Assembly (NCBI GenBank): GCA_018670825.1
Contig: JABHIW010000110.1
Span: forward strand, 86,091 to 150,090
Direction of reading: 5' to 3'
From: Candidatus Scalindua sp.
GTDB lineage: Bacteria; Planctomycetota; Brocadiia; Brocadiales; Scalinduaceae
Length of the DNA stretch: 64,000 bases
Shown here: piece after piece, positions 13,901 to 20,675 of the stretch
Layout of the letters: each line of letters begins with the position of its first letter
How positions within the stretch are numbered: position 1 is the stretch's first letter
Position numbers and translations under genes: made by a program
The notes under the pieces: model-generated
Seen by the model: the letters and a program-made list of their open reading frames with translations, nothing else
What the model was told of the DNA's origin: nothing
The model's database searches: none

Positions 13901-16900
13901 CTAAAATGGGCCTGGTCCACACAACATTTTTGAGCTGAATGCGCTGAGGTATGTCCACTCCATTGTTTTTGGAAAACATTCCCGATGCTTGTTTGACCGC
14001 TTCTTGAGCCATTTCCAGATACGCCACACCAGGCAAAACCTTCTCGCCATCCACCAGATGATCTCTCAAAAAGAACTCCTCACCGGTAAAAGTAGAGCTG
14101 AAACGCTGCTCAAAAAGATCGGATGTGTTTTCATGAAGAAATGGATGTAAGTAACTTTTTACTGGTCTGCCATTCCGGCCTGACTTCGTACTGATAAGTC
14201 CCTTCTCCTCTGCCTCTATCCAATAACGTTCTTTCGCAAAAGGATACGTCGGAAGGCTGATTCTGTCTGGGTGAAAATTAAATGCTTCATAGAATTTGTT
14301 CCAATCAATAACCCCGCCTTTAACCCAAAGCGCAGCGAGTTCCGGGAATTTATGTTTTTCTGTCTGGAGTACTATGCCTTCCGAGTTATTACTAACCTTG
14401 CCTCGATAGAGCTGCACTACATCGCGTTTCCCCTCAATAAAAGCCTTAAGCTTCTTTTCAAGTTCCTGAAATGATTCAACTACCATTCCCAAACGTTCTT
14501 CCATGGCTTCACGTCCGATCTGTAGCGTATAAGCAAGGTCTGCAAGACTGATTGGAGATTGACCATTGATCATTGAATGCTCGGAATCACAATTCACGGT
14601 TAGATAAGTTTGCAGATTTTCTGCCATCTCTTTCAATCGATCTTCATCCTTAGCCGACAGCAAAATTAACGATGGTTCCTTTCTTACTGATAATTGATCA
14701 TTATTCGTTGATAATTGATTCTTGTATTCTTCCACAACCAAATGGACATTAATACCAGTCGCTCCAAAAGAATTAATTGCAGCACAACGAGGTCGGTTCC
14801 CTTCCGTATTCCAGGATTGAAGTGAAGTATTAATAAAAAAAGGACTGCCTTTAATGTGGATATAAGGATTAATGGTTTCAAAATTTAAGGTTGGAGCAAT
14901 CTGAGAGTGTTGCAGGGATAACAAAACTTTAATGACTCCGGAGATACCGGAACCAAAAAAAGCATGTCCAATATTCGTTTTTACCGAACCTAAAGCACAA
15001 TATTCGGTTTTTTGTGTAAATTTTTGAAAGGATTCGGTTAAAGCCTGGACTTCAATGGGGTCTCCCAATTTTGTCCCGGTTCCATGGGCTTCAACCATGC
15101 TAATGTGTTCGGGATTGATATTAAATTTCTGATAAACATTGGTTTGCAATTGTGTTTGGGAACCTACGCTTGGCGCCAGCATTCCATTAGTTTTTCCATC
15201 CTGATTGGTGCCCCAGCCTTTAATCACACCGTAAATATGATCTCTGTCGAGGACCGCCTGTCGTAATGGTTTTAAGATAACAGATCCAATCGCTTCCCCA
15301 AATACGGTGCCATTAGCGCGTTGATCAAAAGTATAACATTTTTCGTCAGCAGAAAACAACAGGGATTGACTGGAAGAGATCAACATATTGGGTGTTGTAT
15401 AGATACCACCCCCACCCGCAATCGCAACTTCACAATTCCCCAACGCCAAGCTATCACATGCATAAGCAATAGCCGCTAATGTTGATGAACATGCAGTATC
15501 CACACTGACAGCAGGGCCCACTAGATTCAACAGGTAAGAAAGCCTGGCAGCCGCAAAGGAATCAGATGTCGACAGATAGGTTTTATCCATTTTTTGTATT
15601 GTGCTGGAATAATCTCCTTTGGCGCAGGCAAATACCCCCCAGCATTTCCCACTGAGACTTGCCGCGGAATATCCCGCATCCTCTATCGCCCGCCAGGATT
15701 CCTGCAGGAACAGACGTTCACTTGGATCCATAAGTTCAGCTTCTCGTGGAAGAATGCCAAAAAACAGTGGGTCGAATTTATCAATATCCCGTAAAAAACC
15801 CCCTCTGGTTACATAACTTTTTCCGGGAGTTTGCGGAGTCACGTTATAATAATCTTCAATGTTCCAACCCCGGTCTTTCGGCGCGTCGCTCACACTATTA
15901 CGGGCATTTTTAAGGTTTTCCCAGAATTGATGGACATTTTTTGCATCTGGAAAAACTCCGGACATACCTATGATCGCGATAGGTTGTCGGTTGTTTTGTT
16001 CATCTCTAGAGGGAATATTTCCGGAAGAAGATTTGGATTTACAAATTACGTTTTGATGTAATGAATCAATAGGCTTTTCATTTGAAATTTTTTCCAGGTT
16101 CTCTTTTGCCTCCAGGAGAGAAATTCGTTTTTCTTTTAACGCTCGCAATATATCCTTTGGATTATTCATGAAAGAACTCTTTTCTCTCAACTCCGTCTTC
16201 TTACTTTTGTATGATTTACTTAAACGGGGTATGTTCGAGTCAAATTCCTGCACCCCCTCTTTGGCCCAGACCATGAAAGCGTCTCCTTCAGCTCCTACCA
16301 TAAAAATCGCATCCAGACCCTTGGCACGTTTAAAGATCGAAAGCGCCTGGAAAGGTGTTTGAACAATGGGACTACCCACATTGAGAGAAGTATTGACGGA
16401 AACTTCAACCCCGATATATTTTCCAAGAGCTCTTAAATACTCGTACATCAGTATGTTATTCTCTTCTCGAACAATTTGAATACGGCTGGTCCCATCATAG
16501 TGGATAACTGCAGGAATTACGGCCTTTGCCTCTTCTTTTGCCTCTACCGTTAGTACCATGTAATTGTAAGCATCATAGTTGTTAGCGCTTCCTCCCTTTG
16601 ACAATCGGTACCATTTTTTTGCGCTTTCCATAGTAAGCATGGGAGCCAGAGGACGGACCTTCTCTCTTAACTTAACCCGGCTGTTTAAGATATTTAAGGT
16701 ATCCGCGTTACAGGGATTTGCCAGAATACTTCTATGTCCGAGCGCTCTCGGGCCAGTTTCCGCTTCACCCTGATAAATCCCAATCACTCCATTTTCGGAA
16801 ACAATGTAAGCCATCCAATCTGTTATGCTCTCTCTGGTATTTTTATCGTAGATATTGCCTAGTTTCTCATAACGAACGAAATCTACTTCTTGCAAAGCCT

Positions 16901-18362
16901 GACGGATGCTATCTTTACCAGTTGAATAACCACAAAGAAAAGGTGTAGGTAATTTTCCGGCAGCTTCAGCACCATTACGCATGGCAAACTGATAGGCAGC
17001 ACCAACAACAACCCCCTGGTCCGAGGGAACCGGGGGAACCCAAATATTCAATTGAGTATCCTTTTTTACATATTTCCGGTAATAATCCTCATTAAAGTGT
17101 TTAAGCAGACGCATATTGGCGACACAATTTAATGCCGTACCACCACACATCACCAATTGATCGCTCCGGGTTTTATCAATCAAATATCCAATGATATGAA
17201 ATAAGGCATCTTCAAAAACCATTTGGACTGCAGCTGCTTTATCGACACGGTCACGGGTAATTTCAGAATGTTTTATGTCATCGACATTTAATATTGCATC
17301 CGGATTCCAAATATCTTCAATCGGGACAAACGGCCCCACTATGTCTTGCAATGTAGCGTAATCATTTTCCGCCATCGTGCTGTTAATGAATAGTTCTCCG
17401 TTTCCGGAAAAAAAGAAGAATTGTCTCAATCTTTTATAATAACGATTGGTTAATCGCTCATTATTGCCCCAGGCCGCCGCCCCCATGTAACGGCCTTCAG
17501 AACTTAAAGCACTCCATCCACCCAAAAAACTGGCGCATAACATATAAAAAACACCCAGTGAGTTTTCTCTGGGGAGTCGCTTAATTAAATCAATTTGTCC
17601 GCCTTTTGCCAGGAACAATGAGGTGGAGCTGAAATCACCACCGCCATCAATACAACTGATCATCGTAGTTTTGTCGGAATTTCCAGTTTGATAAAAAGGG
17701 GAAACTCCATAGGAAAAATAGGCGTGGTTTTCATGGTGTAGCGTTTGAACACAGGGAGTTTCCTTCTTTAACTGTAGTTCTCTCGTTAACCTGATGAACA
17801 GCTCTACCAGTCCGGGAGAATGATTATACAGGTTTTTTCTTTTTTGAACTGCTGCCGGGTCTAATTCCAAAGCAGGAGTTGCCCCTGCCGATATATGAGC
17901 AAAATACTTATTCCTGACGATCTTCCCGTTAAGCATGAACATTTTTTGTCCATATTTTTCTTCCTGTACAGAGTCCCACGCGTACAAAACGCAAAAAATA
18001 TCCCGAGGAGTTTTCCCTATTCTGGAAAGCAACTTTATCATTTCTCTAACACTTTTTTCAGGATAACCGGCAAAATGTTTAATCGCAACATAGCGCTCTT
18101 CTTCTAAATTTGCTAAAACTTGTATCCCCCCCTGTCTGGAAGCCTCAATGAGAGAGATGCCGCTATTATGCCCCGCGTTCAAACCCAACAATAAGATAGT
18201 TTCCCCAGCGTTCAGTTTTGTCCTGAACTGCCTGGCTACCCGTTGGGCATCATCACTACCATAAGAAAAAATATTATTTTCTCTAAGATAGCCGGTACTA
18301 TCCGGCAATTTCCCATCGTCAAATTCACTATCGTCGTAATAAGTTCCAAAAACCTTTTCCAT
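1..18362 (-). CDS. Carbamoyltransferase-trans-AT polyketide synthase fusion megaprotein (3' end beyond window)
   Basis: A single open frame runs from an ATG at 18362 to the window edge (6120 codons seen, no stop). The start is preceded by AGGAAA about 5 bases upstream and lies 43 bases after the stop of the upstream PKS gene. Domains in approximate residues: carbamoyltransferase 1-715; docking-like helix 732-760; KS5 795-1211; DH 1430-1700; KR about 1700-2200; cMT about 2250-2530; ACP 2620-2700; KS6 2765-3180; methyltransferase about 3440-3650; ACP 3740-3810; MDR-type ER 3855-4200; KS7 4245-4665; KR about 4800-5270; ACP 5330-5400; KS8 5465-5893; then the first ~50 residues of a probable methyltransferase. 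No AT domain is seen, so it is of the trans-AT type. Each KS has its active-site Cys, but KS8 lacks the HGTGT His. It should accept the chain from the 5134-aa protein, extend it by at least three units, and release it or pass it on further left. The exact product is not deducible. Confidence 0.93.
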   Translation of the reverse strand, partial: MEKVFGTYYDDSEFDDGKLPDSTGYLRENNIFSYGSDDAQRVARQFRTKLNAGETILLLGLNAGHNSGISLIEASRQGGIQVLANLEEERYVAIKHFAGYPEKSVREMIKLLSRIGKTPRDIFCVLYAWDSVQEEKYGQKMFMLNGKIVRNKYFAHISAGATPALELDPAAVQKRKNLYNHSPGLVELFIRLTRELQLKKETPCVQTLHHENHAYFSYGVSPFYQTGNSDKTTMISCIDGGGDFSSTSLFLAKGGQIDLIKRLPRENSLGVFYMLCASFLGGWSALSSEGRYMGAAAWGNNERLTNRYYKRLRQFFFFSGNGELFINSTMAENDYATLQDIVGPFVPIEDIWNPDAILNVDDIKHSEITRDRVDKAAAVQMVFEDALFHIIGYLIDKTRSDQLVMCGGTALNCVANMRLLKHFNEDYYRKYVKKDTQLNIWVPPVPSDQGVVVGAAYQFAMRNGAEAAGKLPTPFLCGYSTGKDSIRQALQEVDFVRYEKLGNIYDKNTRESITDWMAYIVSENGVIGIYQGEAETGPRALGHRSILANPCNADTLNILNSRVKLREKVRPLAPMLTMESAKKWYRLSKGGSANNYDAYNYMVLTVEAKEEAKAVIPAVIHYDGTSRIQIVREENNILMYEYLRALGKYIGVEVSVNTSLNVGSPIVQTPFQALSIFKRAKGLDAIFMVGAEGDAFMVWAKEGVQEFDSNIPRLSKSYKSKKTELREKSSFMNNPKDILRALKEKRISLLEAKENLEKISNEKPIDSLHQNVICKSKSSSGNIPSRDEQNNRQPIAIIGMSGVFPDAKNVHQFWENLKNARNSVSDAPKDRGWNIEDYYNVTPQTPGKSYVTRGGFLRDIDKFDPLFFGILPREAELMDPSERLFLQESWRAIEDAGYSAASLSGKCWGVFACAKGDYSSTIQKMDKTYLSTSDSFAAARLSYLLNLVGPAVSVDTACSSTLAAIAYACDSLALGNCEVAIAGGGGIYTTPNMLISSSQSLLFSADEKCYTFDQRANGTVFGEAIGSVILKPLRQAVLDRDHIYGVIKGWGTNQDGKTNGMLAPSVGSQTQLQTNVYQKFNINPEHISMVEAHGTGTKLGDPIEVQALTESFQKFTQKTEYCALGSVKTNIGHAFFGSGISGVIKVLLSLQHSQIAPTLNFETINPYIHIKGSPFFINTSLQSWNTEGNRPRCAAINSFGATGINVHLVVEEYKNQLSTNNDQLSVRKEPSLILLSAKDEDRLKEMAENLQTYLTVNCDSEHSMINGQSPISLADLAYTLQIGREAMEERLGMVVESFQELEKKLKAFIEGKRDVVQLYRGKVSNNSEGIVLQTEKHKFPELAALWVKGGVIDWNKFYEAFNFHPDRISLPTYPFAKERYWIEAEEKGLISTKSGRNGRPVKSYLHPFLHENTSDLFEQRFSSTFTGEEFFLRDHLVDGEKVLPGVAYLEMAQEAVKQASGMFSKNNGVDIPQRIQLKNVVWTRPILVNGLQEVHIGLFPEENGAISYEIYTDNQNQEEEPIVHSQGVAILPSLGSPPSNKSQTLNLEELQAKLNQNNFNSQECYETFKAMGIDYGPSHQGLEKVYLGENEVLAKLTLPISVSETKDQFSLHPSLLDSALQASIVMSFSGSAFRPSQLSLPFALESLEIINSCSESMWAWVRLAQPSVVRLTDSEDSERSDRVDGRHVQKLDIDLCDDAGEICVKMQGFASRVLKEEPDTVQVTTTSSEESAGAPVGLLTLRPVWNTIFEETRYIEKEAISPEEYAQIVLIGGTQKQQETIKKLYHQIKTLEIESDANVGTISKQLDELDSIDHIVWIASESTVESVEEKQQMIQDQNWGVLQVFQIIKALLSSGYGVKDLAWTVITTQTQAVRSIDLINPTHAGVHGLIGSLAKEYPHWKVRLLDMEKNGYWPIQEMFRLPYNVRGDALAYRDKEWFARELLHVRELPEQTVLYKTGGVYVVIGGVGGIGEAWSKWMIEKYQAKIVWIGRRAKDPAIQKKLDALSKIGPAPIYIQADAANKESLEKAYQQIIQTYSQINGVVHSAIVLLDSSLARMDEERFKAGLQAKVDVSVRMAEVFEAESLDFLLFFSSMIVFGTAVGQSNYAAGCAFKDAFAGKLSQDWSCPVKVMNWGYWGSVGIVSDQSTRDRMEKIGIGSIGPEEGLEALEKLLNGPLDQVALIRTLKADAMNNIAEMIPNEWMSCYPQTLPSKTMKSLESALTSGLDAKWNKITSNGKLQNPKMETLFDQLLLANVRPFLKSKDGLLGRYDRWIEESFSVLLTKNYLKQHDDNSYTLVNGNGIALEDLWGQWDQQKISWIQDTDKKAQVVLAEACLRAMPDILTGKVKATDVMFPNSSMELVEGIYKGNLLSDLFHDVLGETLVSYIQESLSQDGSSQFRILEIGAGTGGSTDGLLSKLRPFQDHIREYCYTDLSKAFLLHARENYVSRAPYLTTRIFDVEKPIAEQNIQADRYDVVIAANVLHATRNIRQTLRNVKASMRKGGVLLLNELSGKSQFAHLTFGLLEGWWLYEDTGLRIPGSPGLYPETWRRVLNEEGFVSTFFPAEKGHQLGQQIIVAQSDGIVRQKLGASSSISSTQKSIRPRVLKKSFTVKEKFQTVSTEGTTLDSLRGKSTKYIKRLIAETLKMKSHQIDSSKSLEAYGIDSILVVHLTNTLRKVFNDISSTLFFEVQTIDGLVEHLIKTQKETLICQVGFEEQKPKEETGFENSSHSQSSALFKPRAGRLRRFKPTVEMEASESQDSHTQDVAIIGLSGRYPQAENMDEFWGNLKAGKNCISEIPRDRWDWRQYFDEEKGKPGKIYTKWGGFLKDVDQFDPIFFHISPREAKQMDPQERLFLEEAYKSIEDSGYTPQTLSDSRKIGVFVGVMNGTYAHQSSYWSIANRISYLLDFKGPSMAIDTACSSSLTAIHLALESLHSGMSECAIAGGVNLILKPIHYLRLSAMTALSSTDECKPFGDEGDGFVDGEGVGAIVLKPLKKAISDQDHIYGIIKGSMVNSGGKTNGYTIPNPNAQYELISGALKRSNIDARAVSYVEAHGTGTVLGDPIEISGLTRAFEEYSKEKQYCSIGSVKSNIGHSESAAGIGSVTKVLLQLKYSQLVPSLHSKVLNSNIDFTSTPFVVNQELRDWQNPVIDGKEYPRIAGISSFGAGGSNVHLLIEEYIPDKQKVRNDVVTSPDPVIIVLSARNQESLKEYAKKLLKFVQRSETPNTETNGMAFCLTELAYTLQVGREAMEERLGCIVHSTQEIENKLRGFIEGKEDIEDLYHGQVKQNKDTFAVFEADEDMPKIIDIWITKGKYDKLLDLWVKGLTVDWNKLYGENRPQKISAPTYPFARKSYWMESQGPPVAESSKSIEIRDGQDLPPASRTLFLPGNVDKIVSSDNIPKPSQISLLDTKDPSFTLKSNGKNQNTKEVTFGVLKKTDILEDLKSATPDGVKGMVPTLNRTGVMLEKLTPCSESFAEYAGQCEGEVLDIGCAYGVATIAALERGARVLATDMEQQHLDILKDRISDEARQHLSTQQGLIQDIDFEDGRFAAIHASRVIHFLKPEDVQNAIQKMHRWLQPGGKLFLVTDTPYVGYWKSKALEYKTRKAAGDLWPGYIEDVRKIFSAQETDGAPPLINPLDPDILSRECRDAGFDVEKVGFEGIGVDMGIKDPDLAGMEHVGVIARKPIDRILSTEESTFVRDKDVIQKDPETTDARSQVSSVLEDQGALMDETVESIQSRIRSSLGDELHMKAEEIDDETTFIDLGVDSIVGVTWIRKINTQYGLSIAATRIYDYPTIHELAVFLKKELKKRGGELIQRPSQQAVSRSSNEQRSAAPHSVKIAKSCRPPIIRDSGIKQSFEDLSKLGDHYGLVLSKVHVFEELHLSQWVVSEPKANEVTIRVKASAINFGDVLCVKGLYPNIPDYPFVPGGEVSGIVSKVGDQVSGVSIGDEVIALTELGGHASYVNVPETNVVNKPENISFEDACSLPIVFWTVNHAFELGKLAHKEHVLIQTASGGCGLIAIQLARLKDCICYGTSSRSEKIEYLKKLEIPYAINYKTSEFDQEIKRITNNHGVDVVLNTLSGDNIQKGLNCLGRSGRYLEIATHALKTSPKLDLSKLLQNQSIYSINLGLNWYEPDPLDTSQNIFLGEKSLRLMVSLLESDKIVPITSRIYPIHQIVDALEYVSQGQHIGKVILSHTHQDMIDFTDNCIERMLEQKRKAEKLAPSIKIRSSIGTEKRVEDVTEGVAIIGMSGQFPQAKTLDLFWKNISQGKDCVSEVPATRWSNEKYYDADNDAPGKTSCKWMGALEDVDQFDPLFFNISPAEAHWMDPQQRLFLESAWHCIEDAGINPVSLSGSSCGVFVGCGNVNYGQSMGEQGLNAQGLLGGSSSILSARISYFLNLKGPCLAIDTACSSSLVAIAEACNSLMLKTSDLTLAGGVCAFPGPSLHILGTKAGMYSKEGRCFTFDQRANGFVPGEGVGVILLKRLSDAVRDGDQIHGVIKGWGVNQDGKTNGITAPSVNSQISLEKELYERFHINPETISLVEAHGTGTTLGDPIEVEALTESFKAYTDKKKYCALGSVKSNIGHLLTAAGIAGVIKVLLALRQKMLPPTIHFEKLNQHISLEESPFYVNTELQPWEASPDIPRRASVSSFGFSGTNAHMVIEEYNNQSPIKSDQLPVKKGPALIVLSAQNGERLKEMVKNLHAYLTVNCGSEQSMTNSQMSIRLEDLAYTLQVGREAMKERLGLIVHSMRELEEKLQGFIDGRENVEDLYLGQVERNKDALAVFTDDDDLQKTIEAWVSKKHYSKLLGLWVKGLAFDWKKLYGDTVPKRVSLPTYPFARDRYWVEEECPDKVVDSTHEAIGTLVFKPVWKEKAVDPEQKISEYTDHLVFLCGLNQKRQLLQDKLPHLSLVDLESNHKTLEKRFEEYSLGLFTTIQKILQGKPKGNVLLQVLVPAQGIQQTFSALSGILKTARLENPRILGQVIAVRKEDSIENMVTKVQANSRCPEDQQIRYEGDQRLVASFEEIIKVEKDQTIPWKNGGVYLITGGAGGLGLIFAKEIVEKEKDVTLILTGRSDLSKEKKARLDELERLGAKIEYKSVDVSDKKAVNALVLEIQNNSGGLNGIIHSAGVIRDNFILKKTKAEFEQVLAPKVEGVMNLDHAAKELDLDFFVLFSSGAGVTGSIGQADYSTANAFMDAFSKYRNSLLDSRQRRGQTLSINWPLWRDGGMGIDETAEEMMKESMGMVAMETSSGIEAFYQALVSRESQVVVMKGLLEKMKSLLLSDKFDIKPDSNKTSISKAEDGLPDQASSPLCPIDPKMLKERTLHQLKGLFGEMIKLSASKIDPEEPFESYGIDSFMITQMNQRLESVFGEISKTLFYEYQTLVELTDYLIANYSQVCTQWAGIQEQTKLGQPSSILEKSLSRQPFEGENPTRHSTEVKTGQSRGFTGAMGRNRAQEPIAVIGMSGRYPQAKNLEEYWENLKSGKNCIVEVPGERWDWKKYYQEDPNKASVLRKSYSKWGGFLERCYEFDPLFFNITPRDAGNIDPQERLFLEEAWKALEDAGYAPSRLSPHLRQRTGVFAGITKQGFNLYTLEKEGILPTTSFSSLVNRVSYCMNLQGPSIPIDTMCSSALVAIHEACEYLRHGNGMLAIVGAVNLYLHPLSYVGLSMAQIISQTRDSAAFEKGGSGFVPGEGVGAVILKPYSLAVQDQDSIYALIQGTAVNHGGKTNAYTVPNPNQQVSVIQQALEQNNLDPRSISYIESSANGSEMGDAIEMTALTKVFAKREGTKGSYRIGSVKPNIGHSESASGMSQLSKIIFSLKHKTLVPTLIKGELNPNIRFDQLPFQLQQEVSEWTPVTIDGVEMPRRAGITSIGAGGVNAHIIVEEYIPGPKRSVLPRGETVPTLFILSAKNQDRLEEYVKEWIRYLEMDPKADLERITYTLQVGREEMPSRLAVVSLSQNELLVQLKEWMVCRENSETCYSGNVETVKVKTHEEVDLAIETKSLREIARLWILGNGILWKNLYAEKKLSRVTGLPTYPFMRKQCRIHALPGDHQIVSENQVDRISQSDDNKAVEFYSLWAKESIGEFQEEYLTFCPFPEKIPGFSMTRMILTP
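2150..5630 (-). other. PKS module 7: KS7-KR-ACP
   Basis: KS7 carries TACSSS (about 5120), HGTGT (about 4720) and NIGH, so it should elongate. It is followed by a large KR with TGGAGGLG (about 3200), the FSS serine region and the Tyr in ADYSTANAF (about 2780). The IRD in SAGVIRD sits where B-type KRs carry the LDD aspartate, hinting at D-hydroxyl stereochemistry. The ACP site is GIDSFM (about 2280). There is no DH, so the product should keep a beta-hydroxyl that is passed to KS8. Confidence 0.85.
5700..10075 (-). other. PKS module 6: KS6-MT-ACP-ER (no KR or DH)
   Basis: KS6 has TACSSS, HGTGT and NIGH. It is followed by a class I SAM methyltransferase with VLDIGCAYGVA (about 7890), unlike the cMT domains of modules 3 and 5. 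Then come an ACP (LGVDSIVGV, about 7050) and a medium-chain oxidoreductase with GGCGLIAIQ (about 6310) and the FVPGGEVSGIV region. An ER placed after the ACP is usual in trans-AT lines, but this module has nothing to make an enoyl substrate. The MT could O-methylate an enol or methylate carbon. The ER may act on the alpha-methyl enoyl unit from module 5. Function is inferred from domain order only. Confidence 0.75.
10250..15990 (-). other. PKS module 5: KS5-DH-KR-cMT-ACP
   Basis: KS5 has TACSST, HGTGT and NIGH and should elongate. DH has the HxxxGxxxxP motif (DHLVDGEKVLPG, around 14030-14065) and DxxxQ (LLDSALQ, around 13500-13530), so it looks active. KR has GGVGGIGE (about 12450) and a catalytic-type Tyr in SNYAAG (about 12050). 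The methyltransferase has EIGAGTGG (about 11145) in the KR-then-MT order typical of trans-AT lines. The ACP attachment site is GIDSIL (about 10375). Predicted result: an alpha-methyl, alpha-beta-unsaturated thioester. KR and cMT closely resemble those of module 3. Confidence 0.85.
16080..16169 (-). other. Docking-type helix at the CT-KS5 junction, with possible internal start (Met732)
   Basis: Just after an in-frame Met (16169-16167) comes NPKDILRALKEKRISLLEA, the kind of short amphipathic helix (LxxLKxxxIsxxEA) found at protein termini and linkers in trans-AT PKSs. The preceding protein ends with the similar ILLDFVQNKINEQDALDQI. A weak SD-like AAAGAG lies about 7 bases before this Met. The arrangement looks as if the PKS polypeptide once began here and the carbamoyltransferase was fused on by loss of its stop. 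A shorter product from internal initiation is possible but unproven. Confidence 0.5.
16180..18362 (-). other. N-terminal carbamoyltransferase domain of the PKS (NodU/CmcH/TobZ family)
   Basis: Residues 1 to about 728 are a full-length O-carbamoyltransferase. Visible signatures are an N-terminal NAGHNSG stretch near residue 60, the metal-site HHENHAYF motif near 212, GGTALNC near 407 (the nucleotide-binding part of the Kae1-like domain), and ETGPRALGHRS near 535, the hallmark of the C-terminal carbamoyl-phosphate-handling domain. Family members use carbamoyl phosphate and ATP to make carbamoyl-adenylate and then carbamoylate a hydroxyl. Homologues are normally stand-alone tailoring enzymes. 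Here no stop codon separates the domain from the following KS. Together with its position after KS4(0)-ACP, this suggests it carbamoylates a chain hydroxyl; whether it does so on the ACP-bound chain is inference. Confidence 0.9.
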
Positions 18363-18405
18363 TTTGTTTCCTGGCCTGGTTGTTATCGTGTAAGCTTTTA
18401 TTCAA

Positions 18406-20675
18406 TTATAAACCAATTTGATCCAAAGCGTCTTGCTCATTTATTTTATTCTGAACAAAATCCAATAAAATTGACTCATACTCATTTTTATTTATTGGTC
18501 CTTCTTCTCCATCACTCTTTTTTATTTCAGTTTCTATCGAGACCTGCTTCTCTTCTCTTTCCAGCAATTGAGTTGATATATATAAAGTTAATTCTTGAAT
18601 ATTCGGATAGTCAAATGCTGTGGTTTCTCGCAAAGTCAGGTCAAATTCTTGATTTAACTTCTCAATAAAGAGCACGATGGTAATCGAACTGAATCCCATT
18701 TCTGAAAAACTCATTCCCTGGTCAATTTCGTCCTCAGTATCAAAATTCAGCATGTTATTGATAACGGCCCTGATTATTTTTCGAGTCGGTTTAAGATCTA
18801 CACTGCAAGGATCATTATCACCGCCCACTGAAGGCAATAATTTCTCAACAGGGAAGTTTGCTCCATTATTATCTGCGGTACATTGGGCAATCTTTTCCGG
18901 TAGCTCAGGTGTGGGCATGGCACCGTGCCAATAGGTTTTTCGGACAAAAGGATAAGTCGGCAACAGGGGCAGATGTTTAGGCATCTCCTCAAGGTACAAC
19001 TTTTCCCAGGAAATGGTTGCGCCATTGACCCATAGTCGGGCCAGCTTATTAAGGTCTTTTTTGACCAGCAAAGATTCAATCTGATGATCCTCAATCAAAG
19101 CCCCTATATTTTCAGTATGATCAATTACGCCTTTATAACAGTGGGGCTGCGATTCTTTTTTTGCAGCACTTTCAAGACACAGAATTAATTCCTTACTGCT
19201 TGTCACTACACAGGCGAATCGATACTTCATCATTTCTCGACCCATTTGCAGGCTAAAGGCAAGCCGTGTAAGGTCAGATCCCGGATGTTTTCCCAGATAA
19301 TCCTTCCACAGGGTAAGATAATGAGTGAACACCTGCTCGGTTTTTGCCGAAAGAACAAAAACTACCGGAGCAGAAGCCGGAGCGAGATTAGGCTCTTTAA
19401 CTATAGGAGGCAGGTACTCCTCTACAATCATATGGGCATTGACACCTCCCGCTCCCATACTGTTAATGCCGGCCCGTCTCGGTATTTTTTTCCCTTTCAG
19501 GCTCAATTGAGGCCAATCCTCCAATTCACTTTGAATGGTAAAAGGCAACGTATCGAAATGAATCTCCGGATTACGTTGCTCTGACACCCTAGTAGGACAG
19601 AGCTTTTTATGGTTCAGTTGTAAAACAACCTTCATAAATTGCGCCATGGCTGAAACGGATTCTCCATGACCTAACGTTGACTTTAACGAACCTATACGGT
19701 AGGCGGATGGGTTTCCATTACGATTGTGCTGAAAAATTCTGGTTAATGCCTCCATCTCTATCGCATCTCCCATTTCAGACCCATTAGCCGCAGATTCAAC
19801 ATATGCAATGGACTCAGGGCTCACCCGGGCATTCTCCAGAGCATGGCGAATGACAGCTTCCTGTTTTAGGGGATTAGGAACACCATATCCATTTACTTTT
19901 CCATTATGATTGACTGCACTGCCCCGTATAACAGCCAGGACCGTATCATTGTCTCTTTCCGCATCCGCAAGTCGTTTTAAAACAACCGCACCTACACCTT
20001 CAGAAGGAACAAAGCCCTTTCCTCCCTCTCCAAAAACCTTGGGAACAGCAGAATCAGCAAGCATTTGAAGCCGACAAAGTTTTATGTAAGCATTGGGTTC
20101 AACATAAAGATTAACCGCTCCCACCAACGCCATGTGAATATCCCTACGTCGCAAACTTTCACACGCTTGATGAAGCGCTACCAGACCTGAAGCGCACATG
20201 GCATCCACTGGTATGCTGGGGCCCTGCAGGTCCATAGCATAAGAGACACGATTCACCATGGCGGCAAAAGAGGTATTGTATCCAACCTTGGTCATCGCGC
20301 AATATACACCAATGTGATCACGTAGTTCCAAATCAAGCTGGGATGGGACATAGCCTGCCTCTTCAAATGCGCGCCAGCACTCTTGCAAAAGTAAGCGTCC
20401 CTGCGGATCCATATCATTCGCGTCTTGCGCAGAAATATTGAAAAACAAAGGGTCAAAATCGGCAAATCCATCCAGAAATCCGCCCCATTTATTGTAACTT
20501 TTTCCCTCTGCAACAGCTTTGTCAGGATCGGGCTCAAAGAAACCCGTTAACGACCAACGGTCCATTGGGACCTCAGTAATACAGGACCGACCTGTTTGCA
20601 AATTCTCCCAATAGTTTTCTAATGTCTCTGCTTTAGGATAACGACCACTCATACCGATTACCGCAATGGCATCAG
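18406..20675 (-). other. PKS module 4: KS4(0)-ACP5 and C-terminal docking helix
   Basis: KS4 reads VDAMCASG at the nucleophile (about 20190); the Cys is kept. The HGTGT box is AANGS (about 19785), so the catalytic His is Ala. It shares the ANGSEMGDAIEM signature with KS8, so both probably belong to one non-elongating type. No tailoring domain lies between KS4 and ACP5 (MGFSSIT, about 18690), and the protein ends in a docking-type helix. The next polypeptide begins with a carbamoyltransferase, the most likely partner for this otherwise empty station. That pairing is inference. Confidence 0.78.

Noticed and set aside
16167..18362. A separate carbamoyltransferase gene ending before Met732
   Set aside because: No stop codon exists in frame between the carbamoyltransferase and KS5. 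The codons across 16100-16380 read continuously, so a single fusion is the direct reading; internal initiation remains only a possibility.
18243..18668. Plus-strand ORFs of 60-145 codons within the PKS region
   Set aside because: They lie antisense to long, domain-rich frames, lack ribosome-binding sites and have no family features; they are shadow frames.
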